The notes under the pieces: generated by a model
The model's input: the letters and a program-made list of their open reading frames with translations, nothing else
Databases searched by the model: none
Told to the model about the DNA's origin: nothing
Program-made: the position numbers and the translations under genes
Shown: positions 35,800 to 46,061 of the stretch, piece by piece
How positions within the stretch are numbered: position 1 is the stretch's first letter
How the letters are laid out: each line of letters begins with the position of its first letter
Source of the DNA: Pseudomonadota bacterium
Lineage (GTDB): Bacteria > Pseudomonadota > Gammaproteobacteria > Enterobacterales > Enterobacteriaceae
Reading direction: 5' to 3'
DNA: 64,000 bases
Assembly: GCA_018261615.1 (NCBI GenBank)
Contig: JAGTSE010000029.1
Coordinates: forward strand, 1 to 64,000

Positions 35800-36408
35800 T
35801 TAGTCACGTACCCAGCCACGGCGAATCAGCGTTGCAAAGCAGAACCGATAAATCTGCTGAATGATACGATAGAGCGCCGGACCAAAAGCTTGCCACAGAA
35901 TTTGCGCGCTCAGGCAACCGCTGATGCCGACTAACAGCGCGCCGAACATATCCAGCGGCCAGTGGACGCCAAGATAGACGCGCGACCAGGCGATCGCCAG
36001 ACCAACCGCCATTAGCACGGTGCCCGACCACAGGCGGTGCCAGGCGAGGAAAGCCACGGCAAAAGTAAAGATGACCGTACCGTGGTCGCTCGGGAAAGAA
36101 CTGTCCGGGGCATGTGGCAGAAAGTTATAGCCGACATGATCGGCAAAAGGACGATCGTGCGGCAATAAGTGGCCTAATAACAGTGAGATGCACATGCTAA
36201 CTACTATCGCCATCGACACTTTCATCACCAGTTGACGCTGGGCGTTAACCTGATGATGTGGGCCCCACAGCCAAAGACCTACCGCCAGTAGCGGTACAAT
36301 ACTGATGAGATCGCTGGCGCTAAATTCGGCCAGCACAATTAACCAGCGTGGGGAGTCGGGCGTTGCGTTAATCCAGTAGAACAGCGTGTGGTTGAGGCTC
36401 TCTAACAT
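35800..36408 (-). CDS. ybjG: Undecaprenyl-diphosphatase YbjG (PAP2 family)
   Basis: This 202-residue inner-membrane PAP2 phosphatase has hydrophobic helices and the three phosphatase motifs: a K/R-type first motif around GHLLPHDRPF, then SFPSDHGTV, then SRVYLGVHWPLDM. It recycles undecaprenyl diphosphate to the monophosphate carrier on the periplasmic face. Sequence and position (between deoR and mdfA) match E. coli YbjG. Confidence 0.93.
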   Translation of the reverse strand: MLESLNHTLFYWINATPDSPRWLIVLAEFSASDLISIVPLLAVGLWLWGPHHQVNAQRQLVMKVSMAIVVSMCISLLLGHLLPHDRPFADHVGYNFLPHAPDSSFPSDHGTVIFTFAVAFLAWHRLWSGTVLMAVGLAIAWSRVYLGVHWPLDMFGALLVGISGCLSAQILWQAFGPALYRIIQQIYRFCFATLIRRGWVRD

Positions 36409-36688
36409 AGGTTTGTTACTCTTTGATTAAACGACCACATTTGCACGAAAGTGCCCACCTTAAAAGCGCGTCGGCAAACGGAAACGGTAAAGGGGTTTTA
36501 TCTTACACCCCGGAGAGTTAGACGATTCTTAAACAAAACTGTAATAATTGCGCACACTACGTCCAGGAGGTTAAGAAAACCTTAATTGGCCGAAAAGCGC
36601 TAAATTTAGGCAATGGCTGCAAATTCGCTATCACCGCTGGACGGCTTTTATTACACTCTGCGCGATTTTTCATAGATGAAGAGACAGC

Positions 36689-37921
36689 ATGCAAAACGAT
36701 TCCTTATCTGGCCAACGTCTGGGACGACGGGCGCTACTATTTCCCATCTGCCTGGTGCTTTACGAATTCTCGACTTATATCGGCAATGACATGATCCAAC
36801 CCGGCATGCTGGCGGTGGTGGAGCAATACAACGCCGGGATCGAATGGGTGCCAACGTCCATGACCGCTTACCTGGCGGGCGGCATGTTTTTACAGTGGTT
36901 ACTGGGGCCGCTGTCGGATCGCATTGGCCGCCGTCCGGTGATGCTGACCGGCGTGGTGTGGTTCATTGTGACCTGCCTTGCCACGCTGCTGGCGCAAAAT
37001 ATCGAACAATTCACGCTGCTGCGTTTTTTACAGGGCATCAGCCTGTGCTTTATTGGCGCGGTGGGCTACGCCGCGATTCAGGAATCCTTTGAAGAGGCCG
37101 TGTGTATCAAAATCACGGCGTTGATGGCCAATGTGGCGCTGATTGCGCCGCTGCTTGGCCCTCTGGTAGGCGCAGCCTGGGTGCATGCCGCGCCGTGGCA
37201 GGGGATGTTTGTGCTGTTCGCACTGCTGGCGGCGTTCTCCTTCTTTGGTCTGCAAAAAGCGATGCCGGAAACGGCTACCCGTCTTGGCGAGCCACTCTCG
37301 CTGAAGGCGTTGTGGCGCGATTATGCTGAAGTCATGAAAAACCTGCGTTTTGTCGCTGGCGCACTGGCGACGGGGTTTGTCAGCCTGCCGTTACTGGCGT
37401 GGATCGCCCAGTCGCCGATTATCATCATTAGCGGTGAACAACTCAGCAGCTATCAGTACGGCCTGTTGCAGGTGCCGATTTTCGGCGCGTTGATTCTCGG
37501 TAACCTGGTTCTGGCGCATCTGACATCGCGGCGCACCGTACGGGCGCTGATCATTATGGGCGGCTGGCCGATTGCTGCCGGGTTGCTGCTGGCGGCAGTT
37601 GCGACGCTGGTGTCATCACATGCTTATTTATGGATGACTGCCGGGTTGAGCCTCTACGCTTTTGGCATCGGGCTGGCGAATGCCGGGCTGGTGCGCCTGA
37701 CGCTGTTCGCCAGCGAGATGAGTAAGGGCACGGTGTCGGCGGCGATGGGCATGTTGCAGATGTTCATCTTTACCGTGGGTATCGAAATCAGCAAACATGC
37801 CTGGCTGGCCGGTGGCAACGGTCTGTTCAGCCTTTTCAACCTGGTAAACGGCGCGTTGTGGATCGGCTTGGTGGTGGCGTTTCTGCGCGATAAACGCGTG
37901 GGGAATTCGCTGGGCGGTTAA
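36689..37921 (+). CDS. mdfA: Multidrug efflux transporter MdfA
   Basis: This 410-residue major facilitator protein has 12 predicted membrane segments. It begins [20 protein letters not shown] and contains the membrane-embedded acidic residue in [19 protein letters not shown] (E26 and D34 region of MdfA), plus the loop [13 protein letters not shown]. It exports cationic and neutral drugs in exchange for protons. Length and synteny are as in E. coli; ybjH and ybjI, present in E. coli between mdfA and ybjJ, are absent here. Confidence 0.95.
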   Translation: MQNDSLSGQRLGRRALLFPICLVLYEFSTYIGNDMIQPGMLAVVEQYNAGIEWVPTSMTAYLAGGMFLQWLLGPLSDRIGRRPVMLTGVVWFIVTCLATLLAQNIEQFTLLRFLQGISLCFIGAVGYAAIQESFEEAVCIKITALMANVALIAPLLGPLVGAAWVHAAPWQGMFVLFALLAAFSFFGLQKAMPETATRLGEPLSLKALWRDYAEVMKNLRFVAGALATGFVSLPLLAWIAQSPIIIISGEQLSSYQYGLLQVPIFGALILGNLVLAHLTSRRTVRALIIMGGWPIAAGLLLAAVATLVSSHAYLWMTAGLSLYAFGIGLANAGLVRLTLFASEMSKGTVSAAMGMLQMFIFTVGIEISKHAWLAGGNGLFSLFNLVNGALWIGLVVAFLRDKRVGNSLGG

Positions 37922-37948
37922 GGCGGCAGAGCGTTTGCGCGCCGCCTT
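37920..37948. terminator. Hairpin between convergent mdfA and ybjJ
   Basis: AAGGCGGC and GCCGCCTT pair around a 13-base loop immediately at the mdfA stop. It is likely shared by both genes. Confidence 0.5.
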
Positions 37949-37952
37949 GCGG

Positions 37953-39155
37953 TTAACAGGTTTCCGCTTGTGCTTGCGGGGCCGGTTTTGCCACGGCGCG
38001 CGCGATCAGCGCGGCAATCAGCATCAGACTGAGTACCACCAGCATGGCGTTGCGCAGGCCGTAGTGCTCGCCGAGAAAACCGAGCAGCGGCGGGCCGACG
38101 AGGAAAGCCAGGTAACCGGTAGTCGCTACCACGCTAACGCGGGTAGGGGCATCCGGGCCGGTATCGCTGGCGGCTGAGATGGTCAGCGGGAAGCCCAGAG
38201 ACGCGCCAAGCCCCCACAAAATCACCGACACGCCTGCCACCCAGGCGCTGTCGACAAAGATAATCAAACCAATCCCCAGCGCACCCATTAGTGCGCTGGC
38301 ACGAACCACAGTCACGCGGCTATAGCGATCGATAAACCAACCGCCGGTAAAACGGCCAACGGTCATACCAAGGGTGAAACCGGCGTAGATCAGTGAGCCG
38401 GAAGTGGGGCTAAAACCGTGACCGTCCACCATCAGCAGCGGCAACCAGTCGTTGGCGGAGCCTTCTGCAAACGCCATCGCCAGTACCACCACGCCAATCA
38501 GCAACAATTGGCTATCGCGCCAGAAAGGTCTTCCCTTCTTCCTCTGTGCGTTCTCTTCTGCGGAGTTTTTACCGGTGCCATCCGGAATAACGGCAATCGC
38601 CACGATAATCGGCACAATAGCCGCCAGCGCCGCCAACAGAATATGCACATTGGCAGTGAGGCCGAGCGCGGTTAACGTCATGCCGATCCCTGCGCCGACC
38701 AGCGTGCCGAAGCTGTAAAAACCGTGCATCATCGGCAGCACGGTTTTATTCATTTTATGTTCGACCTCTGCGCCTTCAATATTCATCGCGACTTCGCCCG
38801 CGCCGAGGCTGCCGCCGAACACGGCCAGCCCGATGGCAAACAGCAGCGGTGAAGCGACCCACAACGCGAGGCTGAGGATAATCATGCCGAGCACGGAAAA
38901 GGACATGCTGGCGCGGATCACTTTGCGTGCGCCGAAGCGTTTAACCAGCCACGCGGAAGAGAGAATACCGCTCATGGAACCGATCGACAGGCCAAACAGC
39001 ACGCCGCCCATTTCCGCTGTCGAGACAGATAAAATATCGCGGATTGCTGGCGTACGTGTTGCCCAGGAAGCCATCAATAATCCGGGCAGGAAAAAGAAAG
39101 TAAACAGTGCCCACAGACGGTTGCGCAAGGCGTTGCGGGAGGCAGTCTCGGTCAT
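37953..39155 (-). CDS. ybjJ: MFS transporter YbjJ
   Basis: This 400-residue major facilitator protein is near-identical in plan to E. coli YbjJ ([67 protein letters not shown]). It has about 12 membrane segments. ATG 39155 ([12 protein letters not shown]) matches the E. coli start, and the frame extends uselessly to 39209. It diverges from rcdA across a palindromic operator. The transported substrate is unknown. Confidence 0.92.
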   Translation of the reverse strand: MTETASRNALRNRLWALFTFFFLPGLLMASWATRTPAIRDILSVSTAEMGGVLFGLSIGSMSGILSSAWLVKRFGARKVIRASMSFSVLGMIILSLALWVASPLLFAIGLAVFGGSLGAGEVAMNIEGAEVEHKMNKTVLPMMHGFYSFGTLVGAGIGMTLTALGLTANVHILLAALAAIVPIIVAIAVIPDGTGKNSAEENAQRKKGRPFWRDSQLLLIGVVVLAMAFAEGSANDWLPLLMVDGHGFSPTSGSLIYAGFTLGMTVGRFTGGWFIDRYSRVTVVRASALMGALGIGLIIFVDSAWVAGVSVILWGLGASLGFPLTISAASDTGPDAPTRVSVVATTGYLAFLVGPPLLGFLGEHYGLRNAMLVVLSLMLIAALIARAVAKPAPQAQAETC

Positions 39156-39202
39156 CACTTCGCGTCGGAGAATGAAAAGGTGAGATAACACTAGCAAGGG
39201 AG

Positions 39203-39216
39203 TGTACATTTGTACA
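39203..39216. promoter_or_regulatory. Candidate RcdA operator
   Basis: TGTACA-TT-TGTACA lies midway between the divergent ybjJ and rcdA genes, at the usual place for an autoregulatory TetR-family operator. Confidence 0.45.
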
Positions 39217-39235
39217 TAAATCAGTGAGAGGCGCT

Positions 39236-39777
39236 ATGGCACGACGACCGAATGACCCGCAGCGGCGCGACCGCATTCTTGAAGCGACGCTGGACACTAT
39301 CGGCGCACACGGCATCCAGGCGGTAACCCACCGCAAAATCGCCAGTTGTGCGGATGTCCCGCTCGGCTCGATGACTTACTATTTTTCCGGCATTGACGCG
39401 CTGCTTGAAGAGGCATTCAGCCGCTTTACCGGGCAGATGTCAGCCCAGTACGCTACTTTTTTTGATGGTGTCGACAGCCCGGCGCGGGCCTGTGATGCAC
39501 TTACAGACCTGATCTACGGCGCACAGGTGACCACCGCGCGCAATATGGAACTGATGTACCAGCTCTATGCGTTTATGAGCCGCCAGCCAGTGCTGAAAAG
39601 CGTGATGCAAAACTGGATGCAATCCAGCCAGACAACCCTTGAACGCTGGTTTGATCCGGTCACGGCGCGCGCGCTGGATGCCTTATCGAAGGGATGACGC
39701 TGCACTTTGTGACCGACAGGCAGCCGCTGAGCCGCGAAGAGATCCGCCTAATGATTGGCCGTATCGCCGGGCTCTGA
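39236..39777 (+). pseudogene. rcdA: rcdA (TetR regulator) with 3' frameshift
   Basis: The N-terminal part reads as E. coli RcdA (YbjK): [40 protein letters not shown] and [10 protein letters not shown]. The frame breaks at about 39682, where GCCTTATCGAAGG replaces the expected GCC-TTT-ATC-GAA-GG. It ends at a premature TGA (39695-39697, 153 codons). The correct continuation ([18 protein letters not shown]) follows in the next frame to TGA at 39775. One lost T in a T-run explains everything. The DNA-binding domain is intact, so partial function or sequencing error are both possible. The 3' end overlaps the convergent ComB-like gene. Confidence 0.85.
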
Positions 39778-40494
39778 GCGGAATTCGTTATCCTGCAACC
39801 GGCAGGCGCGGCGGCTGACATCCAGCGCCAGGCACAGCGCGACATCGCGAGCAAAACCCCGCTCCTGAAGCTCTCTCGCGGAGGCACAGTGATGCAAATC
39901 AGCGAGACTGCTTTCACCAAATGCCGCCGCTGCGGCATGGGCTTCCGGGGACAGATGGCGCTTGTCGAGGGCGGCAATAATCGCGCCCGCCGCCAGATAA
40001 TCTTCTACCGCCGGGCGCAGGCTACCATCCGGCCAGCGCTCTCCGGCTGGGATCAGCAAAATGCGTTGAAAACCGGCGCAGGCCTGTGCGGTAGCGCTCC
40101 GGTTGCGGAAGCAGCCGCTAAATACTGCCGCGCCGCAGTCGCGTGCTTTGAAGGAGATCGTCGAACCGTTCGGCGAGGGCAGCACCAGCCGGTGCCCGGC
40201 GGGAATATCATGCAATGAGGTCGGTGAGAGCGTATAGCGATCGCCACTGAACGTGCGTTCGAAACTGGCGACATCGGCACCTTTCTCCTGTGCATAACGC
40301 AGCGCGCTGTCATCTTTCCACGGCCATGGATAGATCAGTGCATCGTTATCATTTGCCAGGCTGACGCAGGTGGAAAACGACATCACATCGACAATCACCA
40401 CGCAATCCGCTTCGTGCGCCAGATGTTCCGCCGCCGCTAAACCCCACTCCAGTCGTACTTCAAACGGGTTTTGGTTGTACCAGGCATTGCTCAT
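39748..40494 (-). CDS. 2-phosphosulfolactate phosphatase family (ComB-like) protein
   Basis: This 248-residue cytosolic protein matches the ComB family: [20 protein letters not shown] near the N-terminus, [13 protein letters not shown] and [13 protein letters not shown] in the middle. In methanogens ComB acts in coenzyme M synthesis, and bacterial homologues also act in sulfolactate metabolism. Nothing else in this window belongs to such a pathway, so the true substrate is uncertain. It converges with rcdA, overlapping its original 3' end by 30 bp. Confidence 0.85.
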   Translation of the reverse strand: MSNAWYNQNPFEVRLEWGLAAAEHLAHEADCVVIVDVMSFSTCVSLANDNDALIYPWPWKDDSALRYAQEKGADVASFERTFSGDRYTLSPTSLHDIPAGHRLVLPSPNGSTISFKARDCGAAVFSGCFRNRSATAQACAGFQRILLIPAGERWPDGSLRPAVEDYLAAGAIIAALDKRHLSPEAHAAAAAFGESSLADLHHCASARELQERGFARDVALCLALDVSRRACRLQDNEFRSEPGDTANH

Positions 40495-40727
40495 CTGAGG
40501 AGGTCTCTGTTAGTTGTCGTCCGGTAATAAAGCAGAATAGTGCGATGAAATACAATCCACTGGGCGATTTCTCTGTAAAAGGGTCTGCATATATTCATCT
40601 AAAATTCAGATGTGTTTCATCCACTTATTGAGTTTGACGTTAAAAACATCGCTGGTAATGTCTGTGACGACCATTTCCACTTTGCCCGCACTCGCCTATT
40701 TTTTTAATGAGAATGGAGAGGTGCATA

Positions 40728-41756
40728 ATGCGAGGTCGATTCACTATAGCGGGGTGGTTTCTGATGGCGAGTATTTCAGGTTCGGCATGGGCTGCCACCC
40801 ATGAGCTGGCGGGCAATACGCCAGGTGCGGAGGTCATTAACGTTGAAAAATCCCGCGGGCAGATCGATTTACTGAGCAATATCGTTTACAGCCAGATTCG
40901 CAATGTACGTTCCGTTCGCCAATTAAATATGTCACTCCTGGTTCCGCGCACCAGCGCGCTGAAACCAGCCATTGTCTACTTCCCCGGTGGCGGTTTTACT
41001 TCTGCCGATTACGACAAATTTATTGAAATGCGTATGGCGCTGGCGGAAGCGGGGTTTGTTGTCGCCGCAGCGGAGTATCGTGTTGTGCCGAATACTTTCC
41101 CTGCGCCGCTGGAAGATGGTAAAGCCGCAGTGCGCTATTTGCGCGCACATGCGAAAGAGTACAACATCGATCCGCAACGAATCGGTGTGTTGGGGGATTC
41201 TGCTGGTGGCTGGATGGCCCAGATGCTCGGCACAACCAACAACATAAAAACCTTCGATACCGGCGATAACACCAATCAATCGTCAGCAGTGCAGGCGGTT
41301 GCAACGTTATATGGCATTTCAAACTTGCTGAATATCGGCGAAGGATTCCCGCAAGAGATCCAACAGGTGCATCGATCCCCGGCGGTCACCGAATCGCTGT
41401 TAGTGAACGGCGCGGCTTTCAGGAATTTCCCCGGCGCGACCATCGACAGCGATAAACAAAAAGCGCTGAATGCCAGCCCGGTGGGGCATATCAGCGGTAA
41501 TGAGCCACCGTTTCTTATTATGCACGGCAGCGCCGATACGCTGGTATCGCCGGAGCAGAGCGCACAGCTTTACAATGCGTTAAAAGAGAAACATGACAAG
41601 GTGAAATACATCCTGGTCAACGGCGCGGAGCATGGCGATATTTCCTGGTTCCAGCCTGTAGTGATCAAAACGGTAGTCGAATGGTTCAAACAGACGTTGG
41701 GCGCACCCGTTAACGGTGAGGGCAAAGCGGCAAGCGGTAAAGACAGCAACCTGTAA
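40728..41756 (+). CDS. Exported alpha/beta-hydrolase esterase
   Basis: This 342-residue secreted hydrolase has a signal peptide (MRGRFTIAGWFLMASISGSA-WA). It has an oxyanion-hole-type motif (IVYFPGGGFTSADYD, like HGGG), nucleophile elbow GDSAGG (Ser in GVLGDSAGGWMA), acidic residue in MHGSADTLVSPE and His in NGAEHGDISW. It is of the hormone-sensitive lipase/BD-FAE type. ATG 40728 follows GAGAGG and starts the signal peptide. The periplasmic substrate is unknown. The 230 bp upstream hold no gene. Confidence 0.85.
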   Translation: MRGRFTIAGWFLMASISGSAWAATHELAGNTPGAEVINVEKSRGQIDLLSNIVYSQIRNVRSVRQLNMSLLVPRTSALKPAIVYFPGGGFTSADYDKFIEMRMALAEAGFVVAAAEYRVVPNTFPAPLEDGKAAVRYLRAHAKEYNIDPQRIGVLGDSAGGWMAQMLGTTNNIKTFDTGDNTNQSSAVQAVATLYGISNLLNIGEGFPQEIQQVHRSPAVTESLLVNGAAFRNFPGATIDSDKQKALNASPVGHISGNEPPFLIMHGSADTLVSPEQSAQLYNALKEKHDKVKYILVNGAEHGDISWFQPVVIKTVVEWFKQTLGAPVNGEGKAASGKDSNL

Positions 41757-41917
41757 GCGATTCCCGACAACAAAAAACATTTATGTAAATGAGTTAATAA
41801 AAGCAATGGATTGTATTTAAATCAATAAGATATGTAGGTGATTAAAAGTGGCGATGACGGCCGTTGTCGCCACTTGTCGGATGCCTTACTTTAATTATTC
41901 TTGAGAGTTATTAGTCC

Positions 41918-42301
41918 CTATGAGAAAACATCCGTAGGGTCATTAATAAAGCCACCTTCCATGAATTGTTGCATTTCCGCCCAGCCCATATCGCTGACAT
42001 AGTGTATGAGTATGTTAGTTTGCACTAGAATTTCTTCAAATTGTTCAATACGTTGTTTGAAACTACATGCAGGGTCAGAGCAACGGCATGTGTGTTTGAT
42101 GTCATCTACTCTGCCGAGCAATAGCGAATAAGGGGTTTCAAGTCGTGCACAATAATCAACACGATAGTTGTGAGACTGTGTTGCTTGAATATTGTGAAGC
42201 GGATCCAAAAGCACAATGTTAAATATCTGCTGCTCATCCCAAAAACCGACAACTCGGCCTAATGACTTTGAGCAGTAGGGTAATGTCCTAATATGGAGCA
42301 T
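41918..42301 (-). CDS. Hypothetical cytosolic protein
   Basis: This 127-residue protein has no signal or membrane segment. It shows GFWDEQQIFNIVLLDPLHNI near the N-terminus and a Cys-rich stretch HTCRCSDPACSFKQRIEQFE in the middle that could bind metal. It diverges by 77 bp from a candidate toxin gene and shares that gene's lower GC content. I do not recognise a family. It may be a regulator or second immunity gene of the neighbouring pair, which is only positional inference. Confidence 0.6.
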   Translation of the reverse strand: MLHIRTLPYCSKSLGRVVGFWDEQQIFNIVLLDPLHNIQATQSHNYRVDYCARLETPYSLLLGRVDDIKHTCRCSDPACSFKQRIEQFEEILVQTNILIHYVSDMGWAEMQQFMEGGFINDPTDVFS

Positions 42302-42378
42302 CTGAAAAATGCTAACTGGAAAATCAATAATCGGTTGATTATTCTTTGCATTGCAAATCGTTAACGCAAAGGAATTGT

Positions 42379-43014
42379 ATGGATATTTCGCAGATAGCTA
42401 ATGGTATTGCCGATAGTTTGTCCAGCTTGCCAAGAGGCTTTGGTCTGGGGGTGGTTAGAACATGGGAAGGTGCAGGAATTGTCAACCGCAGGGATAAATA
42501 CCGCAACGAGGAAGAGAACGAACGGTTTTTCAGAATGATAAAGGGGATGGGTAATCCTGAAACGCCGTTAAGGCGGCTTGTCACGATAATTATTAATGAT
42601 TTTTATCAAAAGCTGGGAGCAAAGGGAAAAGAGGCCATTAATAATAAGTTGCTTTATGGTAGTGGTGCTGTAGCGGGAAAAGTTGGCGGACAGATAGCGA
42701 TTGCCCAAATGGCAGCAGCGATCATCATTCGTAAGGTTATGGTCGAAAAGGCATACCAGCATTTCATCAGGTTCGCATCCTCTGCCAGTCTGAACCTTAT
42801 TATGATTCAGGGCTTGATCGAGGAGGCGGCCAGAGCATCGCGCAGAATGAGGGATGAGTACCCTACTGTTTATATGGCTGTTCAGCGTGAACACCTTGAT
42901 ATGATTTATTTTTTAGTTGAGAAAGAGATGGAGCCCTACCTGATGTTTATTAAAGGTCATCCTTTCACTTGCAAGGGAGTAGAGGATGAACTCTGTAAAA
43001 TCATTTCTGGTTAA
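42379..43014 (+). CDS. Candidate membrane-acting (pore-forming) toxin or effector
   Basis: This 211-residue protein starts at ATG 42379 (MDISQIANGIADSLSSLPRG). It has a charged N-terminal third, then glycine/alanine-rich hydrophobic segments at about 97-121 (LYGSGAVAGKVGGQIAIAQM) and 134-150 (SASLNLIMIQGLIEE), with a helical charged C-terminus. There is no signal peptide. Size, amphipathic character and the overlapping downstream gene for a tiny two-helix membrane protein resemble pore-forming type VI effectors such as Serratia Ssp6 with Sip6. That comparison is by architecture only and not by verified alignment. Confidence 0.55.
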   Translation: MDISQIANGIADSLSSLPRGFGLGVVRTWEGAGIVNRRDKYRNEEENERFFRMIKGMGNPETPLRRLVTIIINDFYQKLGAKGKEAINNKLLYGSGAVAGKVGGQIAIAQMAAAIIIRKVMVEKAYQHFIRFASSASLNLIMIQGLIEEAARASRRMRDEYPTVYMAVQREHLDMIYFLVEKEMEPYLMFIKGHPFTCKGVEDELCKIISG

Positions 43015-43180
43015 AATGACTTCACATGCACTTGAGGGAACTATTACGTTTCTGTCAGTGCTTTTTGCAATGGGTTCACTTTACTGGTTTGAGAGCGGAT
43101 GGCTTAAGTTTGTCGGAATGGCGGGTTCGTTGATCGTCGGGTATGTGATTACATATTGGGTCGCCCGGATGAGGGATTAG
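42986..43180 (+). CDS. Small two-helix membrane protein, candidate immunity protein
   Basis: This 64-residue protein has two membrane helices (about 18-35 and 42-60: GTITFLSVLFAMGSLYWF and FVGMAGSLIVGYVITYWV). It starts at ATG 42986 with GTAGAGG upstream, overlapping the preceding gene by 29 bp, so the two are co-translated. An inner-membrane immunity role against the preceding hydrophobic protein is the simplest hypothesis. An alternative start is ATG 43016. Confidence 0.6.
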   Translation: MNSVKSFLVKMTSHALEGTITFLSVLFAMGSLYWFESGWLKFVGMAGSLIVGYVITYWVARMRD

Positions 43181-43300
43181 CTTTCATCATATCCAGGGTT
43201 GCGGCGTGTCTTCAGTTGTCATCCAAAAATAAAAGTGCCGCCATATAGCTTTAAAGATGTCAGTAAGATAATGTTTTTAAATGGTTATTTTTCAAGGCAA

Positions 43301-43344
43301 CAAAAAACCCATCAACCTTGAACCAAAATGGCGGGGTTGATGGG
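43301..43344 (-). terminator. Terminator after ybjL
   Basis: CCCATCAACC and GGTTGATGGG pair, and on the minus strand are followed by six T residues. It lies about 100 bp beyond the ybjL stop. The rest of 43181-43446 shows no gene. Confidence 0.75.
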
Positions 43345-43446
43345 CTCCACAAAATGGGGACATCAAAGAAAAGCAGTGGCACTAGTTATGACTGACGCCC
43401 CAGAAAAAAGTTCTGCGCATAACGGAAATATTTTTCAGCTTCAGCG

Positions 43447-45132
43447 TTATCCGAGCCCCGGCCAGATGATGATAATCAGCGTCCCCGCCAGGGTTAACAA
43501 CACGTTGGCGATCGCGTAGGTTCCGGCGTAGCCCAGTGCCGGGATATTGCTGCGCGCGGTATCGCTGATGATCTCCATAGCGGGCGCGCAGGTACGTGCA
43601 CCCATCATCGCACCAAAGAGCAGGGCGCGGTTCATTTTCAGCACATATGCGCCGAACAGGAAACAGATCAGCACCGGAACGAGGCTTACGATCAACCCGG
43701 CGATCAGCATCTGTCCCCCGATGGCACCCAGGCCATGGCTAATGCCGCTACCGGCGCTTAAGCCCACACCGGCCATAAACACCATCAGACCAAACTCTTT
43801 CACCATCATCAGCGCACCTTGAGGGATATAGCCGAACGTCGGGTGGTTCGCACGCAGGAAGCCAAGCATGATACCGGCAAACAGCAGACCTGCAGCATTA
43901 CCAACGCCAAAACTGAACGAACTGAACTGGAAGGTGATCATGCCGATCATCAGGCCGACAATAAAGAAGGCGCAGAAGGCGAGCAGATCGGTAACCTGGC
44001 TGTGAATCGAGATAAAGCCGATACGGTCGGCAATGGTTTTCACCCGGCGGGCATCGCCGCTGATTTGCAGCACGTCGCCTTTATTGAGCACGATATTGTC
44101 GTCGATCGGCATTTCAATCTGACTACGGATCACGCGGTTAAGAAAACAACCGTGATCGGTCAGTTTCAGCTGTGCGAGACGGCGGCCAACCACATTGTGA
44201 TTTTTCACCACCACCTCTTCCGTCACGATGCGCATATCCAGCAGATCGCGATCGAACACCTCTTTACCGTTGCGGAAACTTGGATCGAGGCGCGCATGCG
44301 CGTCCGGGTAACCGACCAGCGAGATCTCATCGCCCATTTGCAGCACCGCGTCACCGTCCGGGCTGGCGAGAATGCCGTTGCGGCGAATACGCTCAATATA
44401 ACAACCGGTCTGGCGATAGATTCCCAGCTCGCGCAGGTTTTTGCCGTCTGCCCAGGACACCAGCTCCGGCCCGACGCGGTAAGCGCGGATCACCGGCAGA
44501 TAAACTTTGCGATGGGCATCGGTATCAAGGCCGCGTTCGCGCGCGATCTGTTGGGCACTGGTTTGCAGATCCTGGTGTTGCAGCTTCGGCAAATAACGCG
44601 CACCGAAAATCAGGCTGACCAGACCAATCAGGTAGGTTAATGCGTAGCCAAGGCTGAGGTTATCCAGCGCTTTGGCAAGATGGCCGCTCTCCATCGACGT
44701 ATGGCGCAGCGTATCGCCTGCGCCAACCAGAACGGGGGTTGAGGTCATTGAACCTGCCAGCATCCCGGCAGTGAGGCCAATATCCCAGCCGAACAATTTT
44801 CCCAGACCTAAGGCGATTAATAGCGCGCTGCCAACTAATACCAGCGCGAGCATCAGATAATTTTTGCCGTCGCGAAAAAAAATCGAAAAAAAGTTGGGGC
44901 CAGCTTCAACGCCCACACAAAAAATAAACAGCATAAAGCCAAGATTTAATGCATCCGTGTTTATGCTGAAATGCTGTTGACCTAATAATAACGAAACGAC
45001 TAAAACGCCAATGGAATTACCGAGTTGTACCGAACCCAGACGTAATTTACCAAGACACAGGCCGAGTGCCAGTACGACAAACAATAACAGTATGTAATTC
45101 CCGTTTAACAAATCTGCGACGTTTATATTCAC
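43447..45132 (-). CDS. ybjL: Putative transporter YbjL (AspT/YidE family)
   Basis: This 561-residue inner-membrane protein is the same length as E. coli YbjL. Two blocks of membrane helices (N-terminal [20 protein letters not shown]-terminal [17 protein letters not shown] and [12 protein letters not shown]) flank two cytosolic TrkA-C-like domains ([10 protein letters not shown] region; [20 protein letters not shown]). The family includes aspartate:alanine exchangers, but YbjL's substrate is not established. The start and order upstream of ybjM/grxA are as in E. coli. Confidence 0.94.
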   Translation of the reverse strand: MNINVADLLNGNYILLLFVVLALGLCLGKLRLGSVQLGNSIGVLVVSLLLGQQHFSINTDALNLGFMLFIFCVGVEAGPNFFSIFFRDGKNYLMLALVLVGSALLIALGLGKLFGWDIGLTAGMLAGSMTSTPVLVGAGDTLRHTSMESGHLAKALDNLSLGYALTYLIGLVSLIFGARYLPKLQHQDLQTSAQQIARERGLDTDAHRKVYLPVIRAYRVGPELVSWADGKNLRELGIYRQTGCYIERIRRNGILASPDGDAVLQMGDEISLVGYPDAHARLDPSFRNGKEVFDRDLLDMRIVTEEVVVKNHNVVGRRLAQLKLTDHGCFLNRVIRSQIEMPIDDNIVLNKGDVLQISGDARRVKTIADRIGFISIHSQVTDLLAFCAFFIVGLMIGMITFQFSSFSFGVGNAAGLLFAGIMLGFLRANHPTFGYIPQGALMMVKEFGLMVFMAGVGLSAGSGISHGLGAIGGQMLIAGLIVSLVPVLICFLFGAYVLKMNRALLFGAMMGARTCAPAMEIISDTARSNIPALGYAGTYAIANVLLTLAGTLIIIIWPGLG

Positions 45133-45406
45133 GGAGGCTAACTTCTTGTTTACTTGTAACTTGTTGAAAGTAATGGTTATTTGAGCTAATGTTTTGATCG
45201 TGTGCTGGCATAAAAAAGCGGTGTCGCACCAGACATTCTTCGCAAAACAAAAACAGGGCGATAGTTTAATCGGATTAGATTACAACGGCTAGTGAGAATC
45301 GCGTCTTTACGGTCAGGCCATTTCAGATATGGATTGCCGTTCCCCTTTATCTGTCCAGACATTCTTTTGAACGAACTGGTGTGTGATAGAGAGTCAGGAG
45401 GATTGT

Positions 45407-45766
45407 TTGAAACTCAGGCGACGTCGGCTCGGTGTTATTTGTAGTTTTTTACTCTTTATTGCGGTATGCCTTTCTTTGGTCGTTAGCATGGAAGGGGATT
45501 TGCCAGGTTCTGGTAAACCCGAAACAGGTTTGTTGTTTTTTATATTGCCCGGGATTGCCAGCGGCCTTGTTGCTCGCCGTCGCAGAGTGGTTAATGCGCT
45601 GCTGGGGGCGCTGCTGGCGCTACCGTTCTGCTATCTACTGATTCATCTGTTTCTGCAACCGTCGCGATCGGTCTGGCAGGAGCTGGCCTGGCTGTTCAGC
45701 GCGTTGTTCTGGTGTGGGATCGGCGGTCTGGTGTGTCTGTTTGTAGGCAGAATGTTCAGGCACTAA
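45407..45766 (+). CDS. ybjM: Inner membrane protein YbjM
   Basis: This 119-residue protein has about four hydrophobic segments and matches E. coli YbjM (KPETGLLFFILPG, SRSVWQELAWLFSALFWCGI). TTG at 45407, preceded by CAGGAGG, is chosen because it aligns with the E. coli start. The longer frame from 45383 lacks a ribosome site. Function unknown. Confidence 0.85.
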   Translation: MKLRRRRLGVICSFLLFIAVCLSLVVSMEGDLPGSGKPETGLLFFILPGIASGLVARRRRVVNALLGALLALPFCYLLIHLFLQPSRSVWQELAWLFSALFWCGIGGLVCLFVGRMFRH

Positions 45767-45767
45767 A

Positions 45768-45786
45768 CGCCCCGGAGGTGGGGGCG
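45768..45786. terminator. Hairpin between convergent ybjM and grxA
   Basis: CGCCCC and GGGGCG pair around a short loop in the 31-bp gap between the two stops. Confidence 0.45.
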
Positions 45787-45797
45787 CTAGTCGATCG

Positions 45798-46061
45798 TTA
45801 TGCAAACAGGCCGAAATGCTGTTTGGCGTAAGCTTCAAAATCAGTGCAGCCGCCAATGTGTTGCTGGTCGAGGAAAATCTGCGGTACGGTTTCAACCGGC
45901 TTACCGACGGTTTTTTCCAGATCGGCTTTCGTGATCCCTTCCGCGTGAATATCGACATAGCGATAGTTGAAATCATCACGTTCAGTGGTCAGTTTTTCTG
46001 CCAGCTCTTTTGCGCGCACGCAGTACGGGCAGCCTGGGCGGCCAAAAATTACAGCAAACAT
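45798..46061 (-). CDS. grxA: Glutaredoxin 1
   Basis: This 87-residue glutaredoxin has the dithiol site CPYC (Cys11, Cys14), the cis-proline motif VETVPQIF and the GG motif HIGGCTDF. It reduces ribonucleotide reductase and protein disulfides with glutathione. It matches E. coli GrxA and keeps its convergent position with ybjM. In E. coli it is an OxyR target; no OxyR site was assigned here. Confidence 0.96.
   Translation of the reverse strand: MFAVIFGRPGCPYCVRAKELAEKLTTERDDFNYRYVDIHAEGITKADLEKTVGKPVETVPQIFLDQQHIGGCTDFEAYAKQHFGLFA

Noticed and set aside
43819..44640. 273-codon plus-strand frame antisense to ybjL
   Set aside because: It is fully inside ybjL, and the His/Gln-rich residues are typical of an antisense shadow.
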